From Sphingomonas sp. M1-B02 (GTDB lineage: Bacteria > Pseudomonadota > Alphaproteobacteria > Sphingomonadales > Sphingomonadaceae): a stretch of DNA of 64,000 nucleotides. Under the pieces are notes generated by a model that was not told the origin of the DNA, made no database searches, and worked only from the letters and a program-made list of their open reading frames with translations. Shown here one piece after another: positions 1-9,964 of the stretch; positions within the stretch are counted from its first letter, which is position 1, and each line of letters opens with the position of its first letter. The stretch spans positions 3,025,501 to 3,089,500 of the forward strand of contig NZ_CP110679.1 in NCBI RefSeq assembly GCF_026167525.1, given 5' to 3'. The position numbers were made by a program, and so were the translations under genes.

Positions 1-139
1 CCGGGGGCGGCAGATCGGGGTTGCCCATCCCCAGGTCGATGATGTCCTCGCCGCCCGCGCGCGCCGCGGCCCGCATCGCGTTCACTTCGGCGATGACATA
101 AGGGGGCAGGCGCTTGATGCGGTAGAACTCTTCGGACAT
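1..139 (-). CDS. PLP-dependent class I/II aminotransferase (N-terminal fragment)
   Basis: Only the first 46 codons are in the window; the gene runs off the left edge. The protein begins [19 protein letters not shown] and continues to a [12 protein letters not shown] stretch. That is the N-terminal substrate-site strand of fold-type I aminotransferases of the AlaC / LL-diaminopimelate aminotransferase-like group. The PLP lysine lies outside the window, so the substrate (alanine/pyruvate, aspartate or diaminopimelate) cannot be decided. The ATG is preceded by a good GGAGG about 7 bases upstream. The gene is divergent from phaC, with about 100 bases between the starts. Confidence 0.8.
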   Translation of the reverse strand, partial: MSEEFYRIKRLPPYVIAEVNAMRAAARAGGEDIIDLGMGNPDLPPP

Positions 140-237
140 GGTCGGACCTCCAGGCGTTGTCCTAGCCTTGTCGTCCCGCGCGCGAAACCCAGGGACTGCA
201 GAAGCGCGCAGAAAGCGCATTAACTGGAGAGACGGCG

Positions 238-1977
238 ATGGCCGAAACCAAAGAGAGCAATCAATCGCTTCCCAGCCTGGAGGAGCTGCAGCACTGGACC
301 TGGGTGCTGGGACGCGCGCAGCAGATGATGCTGGAGAACGGGCTCGACGCCGTGAAGGCGACCCCGGCCACGCCTGCGTTCAGCGCCTTGCTCGATCCCA
401 CCGTGGCGGTGCGCGCGACCGCGGGCTTCTGGGCCGATACGATGCAATTGTGGCAGCGCTTCCTCGATCCGGTGCACGCCCAGCCCTTCGAGGAGACGCC
501 CGAGCAGGCGCGCGACAAGCGCTTCAAGGCGCCGCAATGGCGCGAGGAGCCGCTGTTCGATTTCCTGCGCCAGAGCTATTTCGTCATCGCGGACAATATG
601 TTGAAGGGCGTCGACGCGATCGAAGGCGTCGACGAGAAGCAGAAGGAGCAGATTCGCTTCGCGACCAAGGGCTTCATCGACGCGCTGAGCCCCAGCAATT
701 TCCCCGCGACCAACCCCCAGGTGATCGAGCGGATGGTGGAGACCAAAGGCGAGAGCCTGCTCAAGGGGCTCCAGCATATGATGAGCGACCTCCAGAAGGG
801 GCAGATGACGCAGACCGCCGAGGGCGCGTTCGAGCTCGGCCGCAATCTGGCGATGACTCCGGGCAAGGTCGTCAAGCGCACCCCGCTCTACGAGCTGATC
901 CAATATTCGCCGGCGACCGAAGACGTCTACGCGACCCCGCTGCTGATCTTCCCGCCCTGGATCAATCGCTTCTACATCCTCGATCTCACCCCCGAGAAAA
1001 GCTTCATCGCCTGGGCGGTGGCGCAGGGGCTGACCGTGTTCGTCGTCTCGTGGAAGTCCGCCGACGCGTCGATGAAGGACGTGATGTGGGACGATTATGT
1101 CGAGCGCGGGCAGATCGACGCGATCGACACGGTGCGCGATCTGCTCGGCGTCGAGGGAGTCCACACGATCGGCTATTGCGTGGCGGGCACGACGCTGGCG
1201 GCGACGCTGGCGGTGCTTGCTGCGCGCGGCGAGGCGGAGAAGGTCAGGAGCGCGACCTTCTTCACCGCGCAGGTCGATTTCTCGGAAGCCGGCGAGCTTT
1301 CGGTGTTCGTCAACGACGACCAGCTCGCGATGATCAAGAGCCTGGGGACCGAGGGATTCCTCGACGGGCGCTATATGGCGACGACCTTCAACCTGCTGCG
1401 CGGGCGCGACCTGATCTGGAACTATGTCACCAACAATTATCTGATGGGGCAGGATTATGCGCCGTTCGACCTGCTCCACTGGAATTCGGACGTCACCAAT
1501 CTGCCGTCGGCCTGGCATCTGAGCTACCTGACCGATCTCTATCGCGACAACAAGCTCGTCGCCGGCACGCTGAAGATCGGCGAGACCCCGATCGACCTGA
1601 CCACCGTGAAGACCCCCGTCTACGTCCAGGCCGGGCGTGAGGATCACATCGCACCGGCGCCCAGCGTGTGGAAGCTCACCCACTATTTCCAGGGCCCGCT
1701 CAAATTCGTGCTCGCCGGATCGGGGCACATCGCCGGGGTGGTGAACCCGCCGGCTGCCGGCAAATATCAATATTGGACCAACGATGCGCAGGTGGAAACG
1801 CTCGACGATTTCGTCGCCGGCGCCACTGAAACCAAGGGCAGCTGGTGGCCCGATTGGGCGAAGTGGATCGAGGCGGTGGATCCCGGGAAGGTGCGTGCAA
1901 AAGCTGCACGTGTTCCCGGAAAGGGCAAGCTCAAGCCGCTCGAGGACGCCCCCGGAAGCTATGTTCGGACCCGCTGA
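238..1977 (+). CDS. phaC: Class I poly(3-hydroxyalkanoate) synthase PhaC
   Basis: PhaC polymerises (R)-3-hydroxyacyl-CoA, typically 3-hydroxybutyryl-CoA, into polyester at the surface of carbon-storage granules. The 579-residue length fits class I synthases. An N-terminal PhaC_N region precedes an alpha/beta-hydrolase core. The lipase-like box is GYCVAGTT, with the nucleophile Cys314. Asp469 (in GREDHIAP) and His497 (in GSGHIAG) complete the triad. The ATG follows CTGGAGAGACGGCG, giving a purine-rich RBS at normal spacing. The phasin gene follows in the same direction, and the acetoacetyl-CoA reductase lies at 19 kb. The medium-chain class II alternative is less likely from length and context. 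Family assignment is firm; substrate range is inferred. Confidence 0.97.
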   Translation: MAETKESNQSLPSLEELQHWTWVLGRAQQMMLENGLDAVKATPATPAFSALLDPTVAVRATAGFWADTMQLWQRFLDPVHAQPFEETPEQARDKRFKAPQWREEPLFDFLRQSYFVIADNMLKGVDAIEGVDEKQKEQIRFATKGFIDALSPSNFPATNPQVIERMVETKGESLLKGLQHMMSDLQKGQMTQTAEGAFELGRNLAMTPGKVVKRTPLYELIQYSPATEDVYATPLLIFPPWINRFYILDLTPEKSFIAWAVAQGLTVFVVSWKSADASMKDVMWDDYVERGQIDAIDTVRDLLGVEGVHTIGYCVAGTTLAATLAVLAARGEAEKVRSATFFTAQVDFSEAGELSVFVNDDQLAMIKSLGTEGFLDGRYMATTFNLLRGRDLIWNYVTNNYLMGQDYAPFDLLHWNSDVTNLPSAWHLSYLTDLYRDNKLVAGTLKIGETPIDLTTVKTPVYVQAGREDHIAPAPSVWKLTHYFQGPLKFVLAGSGHIAGVVNPPAAGKYQYWTNDAQVETLDDFVAGATETKGSWWPDWAKWIEAVDPGKVRAKAARVPGKGKLKPLEDAPGSYVRTR

Positions 1978-2010
1978 AGGCCAGGTTTCCCTAGCGTAAA
2001 CCCATTTTGG

Positions 2011-2070
2011 TGCAGTGCAACATTTTCCTCTTGCAATGCGTGCAACGGTCCCGTAGATACTGCAGTGCAG
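2011..2070 (+). promoter_or_regulatory. TGC-rich PhaR-type operator region before the phasin gene
   Basis: The phaC-phasin gap holds TGCAGTGCAA at 2011-2020, TTGCAATGCGTGCAA at 2031-2045 and CTGCAGTGCAG at 2060-2070. The last fits CTGC-N3-GCAG, the kind of site bound by PhaR repressors upstream of phasin genes in Rhodobacter and Paracoccus. PhaR releases DNA when it binds nascent PHB, so phasin is made only when polymer is present. No phaR gene is in the window; binding is inferred from the motif alone. Confidence 0.55.
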
Positions 2071-2093
2071 CAATCAGCCAAGGGACGATGGAT

Positions 2094-2870
2094 ATGGCCA
2101 GCAAGGGACCGAAGACGACGGCTAAGCCCGCCGCTCCGAAGCCCGTGGTGCGCGCCAAGACGCCGGCTGCGCCCGCGGTGAAGGCTGCTCCCGCCAAGGC
2201 TGAGAAGCCCGCGCCGGTGATCGCTCCCGAGCCCGTCGCTCCGGTCGCGAAGCCCGAGCCGGTCCCGGTCGCGGCGGTTTCGCAGGAAGCAGAAAAAGCC
2301 GTCGAGGCGGTCGAAACCAAGATCCTCGAACCCGTGGCAGAGCAGGCCCAGGCCGCCGTCGCGGAAACCGTCGATGCAACCGCAGCCGCGGGGGAAGCGG
2401 CGCGGGAAACCCTCATCAAGGAAACCATCACCATGCAAGCCACGATCGAAAACAGCACCGCCAAGGCCCAGGCCGTCTTCACCGATTTCAACGACCGCAC
2501 CAAGCTGGCCGTCGAGAAATCGACCAAGATGGTCGAAGAAGCCAACGACTTTGCCAAGGGCAACCTTGAAGCCGTCGTCGAATCGAGCCGCATCGCAGCC
2601 AAGGGCTTCGAGACGATGGGCCAGGAAGCCGCCGAATATGGCCGCAAGTCGTTCGAGAACGCCACTGCCGTCATGAAGACGCTCGCGACCGTCAAGTCGC
2701 CGACCGATTTCTTCAAGCTGCAGAGCGACTTCGTCCGCACCTCGTTCGACTCCTATGTCGCCGAAGCGTCGAAGAACACCGAAGCGATGCTCAAGCTCGC
2801 CGGCGACGCCGCGCAGCCGCTGTCCAACCGCCTGGCGCTTGCCGCCGAGAAGGTGAAGACCGTAGCCTGA
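2094..2870 (+). CDS. Phasin family protein (PHA granule coat)
   Basis: Phasins coat PHB granules and control their number and size. The chosen start gives 258 residues. The first ~85 are a low-complexity Lys/Pro/Ala/Glu tail (KPAAPKP, AEKPAP runs). They are followed by the amphipathic helical phasin domain, with the characteristic [19 protein letters not shown] stretch near the C-terminus. The ATG at 2094 is preferred over 2088 because AAGGGA at 2080-2085 then has normal spacing; the frame is open further upstream without an RBS. It lies ~115 bases after phaC, behind its own operator-like repeats, so independent regulation is likely. A strong hairpin follows. The Ala/Pro/Lys tail also resembles histone-H1-like phasins, but DNA binding is not shown. 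Confidence 0.9.
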   Translation: MASKGPKTTAKPAAPKPVVRAKTPAAPAVKAAPAKAEKPAPVIAPEPVAPVAKPEPVPVAAVSQEAEKAVEAVETKILEPVAEQAQAAVAETVDATAAAGEAARETLIKETITMQATIENSTAKAQAVFTDFNDRTKLAVEKSTKMVEEANDFAKGNLEAVVESSRIAAKGFETMGQEAAEYGRKSFENATAVMKTLATVKSPTDFFKLQSDFVRTSFDSYVAEASKNTEAMLKLAGDAAQPLSNRLALAAEKVKTVA

Positions 2871-2895
2871 TTTCAGGCTTCCAGTACCGCGTAAG

Positions 2896-2928
2896 AAGGG
2901 CGGCTACCTATCTGGGTGGCCGCCCTTT
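2896..2928 (+). terminator. Rho-independent terminator after phasin
   Basis: AAGGGCGGC at 2896-2904 pairs with GCCGCCCTT at 2919-2927, and the stem is extended by TACC/GGTG. The run of T at the end is short (TTT). It lies 26 bases past the phasin stop. Confidence 0.75.
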
Positions 2929-3010
2929 CGCGTCTTGCGGCGGCTTTCGTAGCGGGGGCATGTCGCGCGGCCTTGCCTCACCGGCGGCGAGCCCATATTT
3001 TCAGACGCAT

Positions 3011-3388
3011 ATGGCCCAACCCCACATCCTTATCGAAATGGCCGGAGACGGCGACAATGACGGCGACCAGGATGGTGGCCGCGGCGGCAACGATCCGTCG
3101 GTCGGCATCGCCACCCGGACCCGTACCCGCACCAAGAAGCCGACTCCCTATCGCGTGCTGATGCTCAACGACGATTATACGCCGATGGAATTCGTCGTGC
3201 TCGTGCTGCAGCGTTTCTTCCGGATGAACATGGAGGAGGCGACGCAGGTGATGCTCCACGTCCATCAGCGCGGTGTCGGCGTGTGCGGCGTGTTCAGCTA
3301 TGAAGTGGCCGAGACCAAGGTCAGCCAGGTGATCGACTTCGCCCGGCAGAACAGCCATCCGCTGCAATGCACGCTGGAGAAGGCGTAG
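3011..3388 (+). CDS. clpS: ATP-dependent Clp protease adaptor ClpS
   Basis: ClpS binds N-degron substrates and delivers them to ClpAP. The C-terminal two-thirds is a full ClpS domain: [19 protein letters not shown] supplies the NDD residues that hold the substrate amino group, followed by [18 protein letters not shown]. From ATG 3011 the protein is 125 residues with an acidic Asp/Gly-rich N-terminal extension. An upstream in-frame start at 2960 would add 17 residues that look non-native, and neither start has a strong RBS. clpA is usually adjacent in relatives but is not seen here. ClpB at 37-40 kb is a separate chaperone and not a ClpS partner. Confidence 0.93.
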   Translation: MAQPHILIEMAGDGDNDGDQDGGRGGNDPSVGIATRTRTRTKKPTPYRVLMLNDDYTPMEFVVLVLQRFFRMNMEEATQVMLHVHQRGVGVCGVFSYEVAETKVSQVIDFARQNSHPLQCTLEKA

Positions 3389-3455
3389 CAGCACGCGGTG
3401 GCGCTTTCGCTATGACGAAGGGGTTATCGTAAAATTTGCCTCAAGTGAATCTTCA

Positions 3456-3555
3456 ACCCCGGCGAGGGCCGGGGCCCAGTATCGGGGGAATCACGGCGGC
3501 ATCCCGCTTTCTCAAAGCGCTTGCAACCGGGCCCCGGCCTTCGCTGGGGTGGGGT
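3456..3555. repeat. Intergenic palindromic repeat (REP-like, GGCCGGGGCCCAGT type)
   Basis: A left arm with CCCCGGCGAGGGCCGGGG and a right arm with GGGCCCCGGCCTTCGC form a long imperfect inverted repeat between the convergent clpS and crp-type genes. The left arm continues into CCCAGTATCGG, which is shared word for word with the copy at 10884-10982. A related copy lies at 54431-54541. Confidence 0.8.
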
Positions 3556-3579
3556 AATCCCATTGAGCCGGATTCAAGT

Positions 3580-4317
3580 CTAACGCGTCGGCTTGGGCAG
3601 CCAGGCGAGATTGAGTCCCACATAGCGATTCACATAGTTGGCCGCGCGGATCAGGCCGCGCTCGTCGATCAGCGTGACCCGCCCGGCCTCGCGCCCGATC
3701 AGCCCTTCTTCTTCCAGCTGGCGGAGCATCCGGTTGACGTGGACCGCGGTGAGCCCGGTGGCGTCGCCAATCTCTTCCTGCGTCAGCCCCAACGTGAAGG
3801 CATCGACGATCGACTTGTCGGTGTGGCGAAGCCGGTTGCGCAGCTCGAGCAGCAACGCCGCCACGCGCGCCTTCGCGCTCGTCCGCCCCAGCGCCGCGAG
3901 CCGATCGGTGAGCGAGACCCGCTCGATCTGGCTGTAGACCAGGATCATCGCCGCAAGCCGCGGATGCTCGACCATCATGTCGGACAGCGTGTTGCGATCG
4001 AAGGGTGAGACGACGCAGTCGGATAGCGCCGCCAGCGTCTCGGGCGCCTCGACATAGATCGCGCTGGAGACCCCCAATATATCGCCGGGAAACAGGAAGC
4101 GCAGGATCTGTCGGCTGCCGTCGTCGAGCAGCACATAGCTCATCATCAGCCCCTTGCGGAGGATGAACAGCTCGCTGCATTCCTCATTCTCGCGCTGGAG
4201 CACCGCCCCGCGACGCACATGCCGCTGGCGTTCCTCCAATCTTTCGAGGGCGCCCCGTTCGACCTTGGTCAGATCGACGAGCTCGCCCAGAACATCCGCG
4301 AAACAACTACCCGACAC
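3580..4317 (-). CDS. Crp/Fnr family transcriptional regulator
   Basis: The protein has an N-terminal cyclic-nucleotide-binding-type beta roll (about residues 15-125, with LFILRKGLMMSYVLLDDGS and FPGDILG) and a C-terminal winged helix with the recognition segment LTQEEIGDATGLTAVHVNR. There is no N-terminal cysteine cluster, so Fnr-type Fe-S oxygen sensing is unlikely. The effector cannot be read from the sequence. I chose GTG 4317 (245 aa) because GGGGGAAG lies about 9 bases upstream; a TTG 66 bases further out is open but lacks an RBS. The upstream DNA carries AGCAGTGCAG (4347-4356), resembling the phasin operator words. It is divergent from murA. Confidence 0.88.
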   Translation of the reverse strand: MSGSCFADVLGELVDLTKVERGALERLEERQRHVRRGAVLQRENEECSELFILRKGLMMSYVLLDDGSRQILRFLFPGDILGVSSAIYVEAPETLAALSDCVVSPFDRNTLSDMMVEHPRLAAMILVYSQIERVSLTDRLAALGRTSAKARVAALLLELRNRLRHTDKSIVDAFTLGLTQEEIGDATGLTAVHVNRMLRQLEEEGLIGREAGRVTLIDERGLIRAANYVNRYVGLNLAWLPKPTR

Positions 4318-4438
4318 GCTATTCGCTTCCCCCCGGTCCCATGCAAAGCAGTGCAGTGGAATCAATGCATTAAAGTCGATCAACTCGCCGCAATTGCGCT
4401 GCGCTTGCGTGCGCGCCGCGACGGGCTAGAAGCTGGCC

Positions 4439-5722
4439 ATGGACCGTATCCTTATCCGCGGCGGAAACCGCCTTTCCGGCAAGATTGCCATCTCCGGCGC
4501 GAAGAACGCAGCGCTCACCTTGATGCCCTGCGCGTTGCTGACCGATGAACCGCTGACCCTGCGCAATCTGCCCCGACTCGCAGATGTCGACAGCTTCGGT
4601 CATTTACTTAACGAGCTCGGCGCATCGACCGCGATCGAGGGGACCAGGCCCACCGATTTCGGCCGGGTGATGACGATGCGCACCGGCCAGCTCAGTTCGA
4701 CGGTCGCGCCTTATGATATCGTGCGCAAGATGCGAGCGTCGATTCTGGTGCTCGGCCCGCTCGTCGGCCGCGCCGGCGTGGCGACCGTGTCGTTGCCCGG
4801 CGGCTGCGCGATCGGCAATCGCCCGATCGACCTGCATCTGAAGGCGCTCGAGGCGATCGGCGCCGAGATCGAACTGGCCGCGGGCTATGTGAAGGCGACG
4901 GCCCCGGGCGGGCGGCTTTCGGGCGGGCGTTTCCGCTTCCCCGTCGTATCGGTCGGCGCGACCGAGAATGTGCTGATGGCGGCGGTGACAGCCAAGGGCG
5001 GCAGCGTGCTCGAAAATGCCGCGCGCGAGCCCGAGATCGTCGATTTGTGCAATCTCCTGGTGGCGATGGGCGCGTCGATCCACGGCATCGGCACCGAGAC
5101 GCTGGAGATCGAGGGGCGCGACCGGCTGCATGGCGCGACCTACAAGGTGATGCCCGATCGGATCGAGGCGGGCAGCTATGCCTGCGCCGCGGCGATCACC
5201 GGCGGAGATGTGGACCTGGTCGGCGCGAACGCGAACGACATGCGCGCGACGCTCGACGCGCTGGTCGAGGCCGGCGTCACCGTGGAAGAGAAGAAGGGCG
5301 CGATCCGCATCGCCGCCCCCGATCGGATCAAGCCGCTGACGCTGTCGACCGCGCCCTATCCGGGCTTCGCCACCGACATGCAGGCGCAGTTCATGGCGAT
5401 GCTCTGCATGAGCAGCGGCGCGAGCGTGCTTACCGAGACGATCTTCGAAAACCGCTACATGCACGTCCCCGAGCTCACCCGGATGGGCGCCAACATCGAA
5501 GTGCATGGACGTACCGCGGTGGTCCACGGCGTCGATCGCATGACCGGCGCGCAGGTGATGGCGACCGATCTGCGCGCATCGATGAGCCTGATCCTCGCCG
5601 GCCTCGCCGCCGAGGGCGAGACCCAGGTGAACCGGGTCTATCACCTCGATCGCGGCTATGAGCGGCTCGAGGAGAAGCTCCAGGGCGTCGGCGCCGACAT
5701 CGAGCGCGCCGGCGACGGCTGA
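4439..5722 (+). CDS. murA: UDP-N-acetylglucosamine 1-carboxyvinyltransferase MurA
   Basis: MurA transfers enolpyruvate from PEP to UDP-GlcNAc, the first committed step of peptidoglycan synthesis in the cytoplasm. At 427 residues it is full length for the family. SGAKNAAL carries Lys22 and Asn23 of the substrate site. The catalytic cysteine is present as Cys123 in [13 protein letters not shown], so this is the fosfomycin-sensitive Cys form rather than the Asp variant. The repeated inside-out alpha/beta domains and the C-terminal [11 protein letters not shown] are intact. It is transcribed alone, divergent from the Crp-type gene. RBS evidence is weak. Confidence 0.98.
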   Translation: MDRILIRGGNRLSGKIAISGAKNAALTLMPCALLTDEPLTLRNLPRLADVDSFGHLLNELGASTAIEGTRPTDFGRVMTMRTGQLSSTVAPYDIVRKMRASILVLGPLVGRAGVATVSLPGGCAIGNRPIDLHLKALEAIGAEIELAAGYVKATAPGGRLSGGRFRFPVVSVGATENVLMAAVTAKGGSVLENAAREPEIVDLCNLLVAMGASIHGIGTETLEIEGRDRLHGATYKVMPDRIEAGSYACAAAITGGDVDLVGANANDMRATLDALVEAGVTVEEKKGAIRIAAPDRIKPLTLSTAPYPGFATDMQAQFMAMLCMSSGASVLTETIFENRYMHVPELTRMGANIEVHGRTAVVHGVDRMTGAQVMATDLRASMSLILAGLAAEGETQVNRVYHLDRGYERLEEKLQGVGADIERAGDG

Positions 5723-5791
5723 CGCCCGGCGGTACGCTTGCAGGTTTCCCCCTCATGTGCATTATATGCCTAATACACATCGAGGTGGGGA

Positions 5792-7231
5792 ATGGGACAT
5801 CGGCTGACCGGATTGGGGCTGGCTTTGTCGCTGGCGAATATACCTATCGCGGGGGCGCAAGAGACGCCGGCCGCCTGGGACCCGACTCCCTGGATCGAGG
5901 ACCTGGCGCAGGTCCGCGAAGCAATCGATCAGAAATACGCCAATCTTGAATGGCTGACGCAGGAACGCGAGGTCCCGCTCGACAAGGGCTTCGCGCAGAT
6001 TGAGGCGGCAGTGAAGCGCGCGGGGAGCGACGCCGCGGCGCGGGCGGCGTTCGACCGGCTCGTCGAGCGTATCGGCGACGGCCACGTCCGGTTGCGGTGG
6101 AAAGCCCCGGCTTCGACGGCGCCGGCGGCAAGCGGAGGCCTGTGCGCCCGGCTTGGCTATAATGGCCGCCAGGTTCGGGCGGGCACGGCGGCGACCCTGC
6201 CGGGATATCGCGCCATCGACAGCGGCCCGTTTGCGGCGGGTCTGGTCGCGAGCGGCGGCACCCGGATCGGCGTGGTGCGCATTGGCGTGTTCGACCCGCA
6301 CGGCTATCCCGTGCTGTGCGAGGCGGCTGCGGCGGCGGAAGCGCTCGCGCCCGACGCGCCGTGCGACGAGGTCTGCGCCGATCGGATCGTCACGCATGCC
6401 TATGCGGCCATGACGCGCGGTCTCGCGACGACGCTGGCGCGGTTGAAAGCCGAAGGCGCCGAGACGCTGCTCGTCGATATTGCCGACAATGGCGGCGGAT
6501 CGGAATGGACCGAGACTGCGGCGCGGATGCTCAGCGCCCGCACGCTGACCTCGGCCTCGACGGCGTTCGTGCGGGGGCCGCACTGGGCTAGGATCTGGGG
6601 CGACCTCGGCGCCCGCCTGCTCGGCTTCGCGGCGAACGAGCGCGGCGCGGACAAGGCCCGGCTGCTCGCTTGGGCGGCGCAGGCCGAATCGGCGCAGCGC
6701 GAGGCGCAAACGCCGTGCGAACGGTCAACCGGCTGCTCTCGGATCGTCAAGGCGGCCTATGCCACCGGGCTGGTCGGGGACGCGCGGCAGGGCGCCTTTG
6801 CCGGTAAGCCCTGGGGCGTCCACGTCTTCAATCCAGCGCAAATCCCCTATGTTCAGGGCGCGTGGGACGGGCCGCTGGTGGTGCTGACCGACGGCGAGAC
6901 CTGGTCGGCCGCCGAACAGTTCGCCGCGTTGCTCCAGGACAATAAGGCAGCGGTGGTGCTGGGTGGCCGGACCGGTGGCGCCGGCTGCGGCTATAGCTGG
7001 GGCGGCAGCCCGACGACGCTGCGCCATTCGGGCGCGGTGCTGCAACTCCCGGATTGCGTCCGCTTCCGCGCCGACGGCTCGAACGAGGTTCGCGGAGTCA
7101 TTCCCGACATCTTGTCCGGTGCCCGCCCCACCGACGGATCGAAGCTGCGTGCGGCGTTGACCGCGGCGAAGCTCGACGAGGCGGTGGTGCGAGCCCGGGC
7201 GCTCCATGCTGCGACGTCGGGCATGCGCTGA
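5792..7231 (+). CDS. Secreted S41 family peptidase-like protein
   Basis: This is a 479-residue exported protein with an N-terminal signal peptide (MGHRLTGLGLALSLANIPIAGA). The C-terminal half matches the S41 (tail-specific/Tricorn-type) catalytic domain. GPLVVLTDGETWSAAEQFAAL carries the probable nucleophile Ser372, and GGRTGGAGCG follows. No PDZ domain is obvious, so it is not a classic CtpA. Several cysteines (LCARLGY, CDEVCADR, PCERSTGC) suggest disulfides in the periplasm. It is convergent with the GH9 gene, with stop codons only 7 bases apart. Substrate unknown. Confidence 0.78.
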   Translation: MGHRLTGLGLALSLANIPIAGAQETPAAWDPTPWIEDLAQVREAIDQKYANLEWLTQEREVPLDKGFAQIEAAVKRAGSDAAARAAFDRLVERIGDGHVRLRWKAPASTAPAASGGLCARLGYNGRQVRAGTAATLPGYRAIDSGPFAAGLVASGGTRIGVVRIGVFDPHGYPVLCEAAAAAEALAPDAPCDEVCADRIVTHAYAAMTRGLATTLARLKAEGAETLLVDIADNGGGSEWTETAARMLSARTLTSASTAFVRGPHWARIWGDLGARLLGFAANERGADKARLLAWAAQAESAQREAQTPCERSTGCSRIVKAAYATGLVGDARQGAFAGKPWGVHVFNPAQIPYVQGAWDGPLVVLTDGETWSAAEQFAALLQDNKAAVVLGGRTGGAGCGYSWGGSPTTLRHSGAVLQLPDCVRFRADGSNEVRGVIPDILSGARPTDGSKLRAALTAAKLDEAVVRARALHAATSGMR

Positions 7232-7238
7232 CCCGTTC

Positions 7239-9761
7239 CTATTGCTTCGCAAGCAACTCCCGCGCCGCGTGGACCAGCTCGATATAGGTCGGGCTCATGT
7301 TCACGACATATTCGTTCTCGCCCCAGAAGAAGGGCCAATTCTCGCTATTCTCGGGGAAATCGGGCTTCAGGATCAGCACGCCGGGCACCACCCCGCCGGC
7401 AATGAACGAGAAGTCGGCGCGGTTGCTGCCATAGGCCACTTCCTTCGATTGCGTGCCGACTCCGGAGACGAACGACAGGTTCGATCCCGGATGCGTGCCG
7501 TGGAGATAATCGAGCGCGCGGAACACGCGGCTGCCGTCGCTGAGCTCGGGGAAGGCCTTTGCGATCGCATGGTCGGTCAGGCCATATTGCATCACCGCGC
7601 CGTTGCCCGCCCAGCCGCCTTCGGTGATCGGCACGCCGTACGGGTTGGCGGGAGCGGGCGCGGCCTTCCAGGCGCGGGCGGCTTCGCGGACCCTGGCGGT
7701 GAAGGCCGGGCTGGTCAGTGGCAGCGCTGGCAGCAGCGACGGCGCAAGATAGCCGAACGCGCCCGAGACCGCGGGCCATAAAGCCTCGATCCGCTCCGCA
7801 TATTTGGCGTCGCGCGTTGTCAGCAGCAGCTCGATCGCAGCGCCGAATTCCTCATGCTCGAGCTTGCCGCCGGTGGTGTTGCCGTGACTGAACGTATGGG
7901 GAGCGTGACTATGCTCCTCGTCCCAGACGCGCTTGGCGATCCCGAGCGCTTTCTCCGACAGCGCCGGGTTCGAGCTGCGCAGGGCGCGCGCGGCCGCGGC
8001 CAGGCCCGCCGCCGATCCATAATTGAGCGCGCTCGACTTGCTGGTGAAGACCCAGCGATCGTCGGGCGTGCCGCTGCGCTCGCCCTTGCGCTCGCCATAA
8101 GCCAGCTTCGGATCATAGATCAGCCCGTCGGTCTTCGTCGCGGCGTCGCCGAGATGGGTATATTGGGCGACGTTGGGCTCGACGACGCCGTGCACCGCAT
8201 AGCCGACCGCATCGTACATCGAGGCGAGATAGAGCGCGCCATGCTCGATCTGCTGGAGCAGGTCGGGCTTGCCGTCGGGGACGTGCATTTCGACATGGCG
8301 CAGATTGTGATCGACCAGCGTCTGGTCGCGCATCGGCTGATGATCGTCCCAGATCCGAGCGAGCGTGCGGACGACGGCATATTGGGTCTGGGTGCGGATG
8401 TCGAAGTCGCCTGCATCGAGCCAGCCGCCGACATCGAGGCCGGGGACATGCTCGCCGGGCTTATATTTGGTGTCGGTGGTCGGGCCCTGGCGATAGAGGT
8501 CGACATGCTCATGGTTCACCGGCGCCTGGCGGGCGTCGTCGCGGTGGCTGTCGCCGTGCCAGACGCGATAGGCCTCGTTGACCAGCATATGGTCCATCTG
8601 GACGGGCATGTAGACGTCGAGGCTGGGATGCCAGGCAGTGTCGTAAATGTCGGGGGCGATGCGGAAGGTGGCGGTGCGCTTGCCGGCATAATCGAGCTGA
8701 TAGAGTCCGGGCTCGCGGACCTGGCTGAAATCATAGTTCAGGTAATTGTAGCGCAGATATTTGCCGGCCGGCTTGGGGGTAGCCGAGTGCGCGACCACGG
8801 TCTTGCCGGTCGCATCGAGCCGCAGGAGCCGGGCGACGCCTGCGGGCTTGGCATTGGCGTCGAGCTCGATCACCGCGACCTTCGCCTGCTGCGGCGCATA
8901 GCCGAGCTGCGAATGGCCGATCACCGGATCGCGCAGCCAGCCGGGCACGCTGTTCGGGCTGACCGTCCATTCGACCACGCGGCCGGTCTTGCCCTCGGGA
9001 ATCAGGCTGCGCAGCACGAACCAGCCATTCTGCGCCTGGTTGCGCCCGTCGAACAGTTCGAGCTTGCCCGCCGCCGAGCGCACCGTGACGCGCCGCGCGG
9101 GATCTTCGGGCGCGAACACGATCGTCTGGCCCGATGCCATCGGCAAAGGCTCGGCGCCCGGGCCGATGTCGCGCCCGCTCGCCGCGTTGCGTTCGCCGCC
9201 CGCCACCATGTCGCCCGCCGGATAGAGCGGGAAGCTGCCGCCTTTGCCATCGGCCAGGTAGCTCTCGCGGAAATAGGCCGAGGGCAGGAATTCGAGGTTG
9301 AAGCCCGCCTTGCCGACCAGCGCGGCGGGGAGCGGCTGGTCGAGGATCACCGCGATATGCACCCCGTCCGGCTTGCGCTCGGCGCGGATGCGATACTGGA
9401 ACTTGTGCTCGGGATATTCGAGCAGCGCCTCGATCGTCCCGGTCTTCGCATCGACGGTGCGCTTCACCATCCGCCCGATCGGGTCCCATTGGCCCGGCGT
9501 CGCGGAGAGACGGACGTCGCCGTTGGTCGCGGTGCGCTCGCCTTGCTGGATGATCTCCACACCGCTGATCTTCGAATCGGCGAACAGCCCATCATACCAG
9601 TTTGAAAAGACGAGGACGTTGACGCCGCGCGTCTCGAAATAGCCCGCGTCGTTCAACTCGATCCGGCTTTGCGCCAAAGCGGCGGGCGATGCCGCCACGC
9701 TCGCCAGCAAGCCGGCAGCCAACAGGATATCGATCTTCTTGCCCGTCACATCGCTCTCCAT
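7239..9761 (-). CDS. Secreted glycoside hydrolase family 9 protein
   Basis: GH9 enzymes hydrolyse beta-1,4-glucans and related beta-glycans with inversion. This 840-residue protein has a signal peptide (IDILLAAGLLASVAASPAALAQ), an N-terminal beta-sandwich region and a linker Ig-like domain around residues 285-375 (GHSQLGYAPQQAKVAV). The (alpha/alpha)6 catalytic domain follows. GGWLDAGDFD supplies Asp449 and Asp452, and the C-terminal WGENEYVVN supplies the acid Glu817. All three key acids are present, so activity is expected. The ATG at 9761 starts the longest frame, but GTG 9749, four codons in, has GGAG at better spacing. The upstream DNA carries a GTTAGCGCTAAC operator palindrome. Exact substrate (cellulose, glucan, xyloglucan) is undetermined. 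Confidence 0.9.
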   Translation of the reverse strand: MESDVTGKKIDILLAAGLLASVAASPAALAQSRIELNDAGYFETRGVNVLVFSNWYDGLFADSKISGVEIIQQGERTATNGDVRLSATPGQWDPIGRMVKRTVDAKTGTIEALLEYPEHKFQYRIRAERKPDGVHIAVILDQPLPAALVGKAGFNLEFLPSAYFRESYLADGKGGSFPLYPAGDMVAGGERNAASGRDIGPGAEPLPMASGQTIVFAPEDPARRVTVRSAAGKLELFDGRNQAQNGWFVLRSLIPEGKTGRVVEWTVSPNSVPGWLRDPVIGHSQLGYAPQQAKVAVIELDANAKPAGVARLLRLDATGKTVVAHSATPKPAGKYLRYNYLNYDFSQVREPGLYQLDYAGKRTATFRIAPDIYDTAWHPSLDVYMPVQMDHMLVNEAYRVWHGDSHRDDARQAPVNHEHVDLYRQGPTTDTKYKPGEHVPGLDVGGWLDAGDFDIRTQTQYAVVRTLARIWDDHQPMRDQTLVDHNLRHVEMHVPDGKPDLLQQIEHGALYLASMYDAVGYAVHGVVEPNVAQYTHLGDAATKTDGLIYDPKLAYGERKGERSGTPDDRWVFTSKSSALNYGSAAGLAAAARALRSSNPALSEKALGIAKRVWDEEHSHAPHTFSHGNTTGGKLEHEEFGAAIELLLTTRDAKYAERIEALWPAVSGAFGYLAPSLLPALPLTSPAFTARVREAARAWKAAPAPANPYGVPITEGGWAGNGAVMQYGLTDHAIAKAFPELSDGSRVFRALDYLHGTHPGSNLSFVSGVGTQSKEVAYGSNRADFSFIAGGVVPGVLILKPDFPENSENWPFFWGENEYVVNMSPTYIELVHAARELLAKQ

Positions 9762-9784
9762 CCGGCAGGTTATCCTGCACTCGC

Positions 9785-9796
9785 GTTAGCGCTAAC
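9785..9796. promoter_or_regulatory. LacI-family operator palindrome upstream of the GH9 gene
   Basis: GTTAGCGCTAAC is a perfect 12-bp palindrome 24 bases upstream of the GH9 start. The identical core recurs at 27297-27310 by the GH43 gene. It resembles the published xylose/xylan boxes of Xanthomonas and Caulobacter (TGGTAGCGCTAACA type), bound by LacI-family regulators. Repression relieved by a sugar is inferred. Confidence 0.65.
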
Positions 9797-9964
9797 ATAC
9801 TCGCAGGGCGGGTGTGAAGCCCATCTTCGGCCCAAGATAAACCCAGGCTAAGATACGGATTGATATAGGTTAAATATGGCTTTTGAAGCATTGGTGGCAT
9901 GCGTAAAAGCGGAACTATCGGGGCTTCCTGCCGGTTTGAATGACCTGCAGGAGACAATAACAAC

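Noticed and set aside
7854..9605. A 583-codon plus-strand open frame across the GH9 gene
   Set aside because: Composition is antisense-like and the GH9 frame carries complete catalytic motifs.
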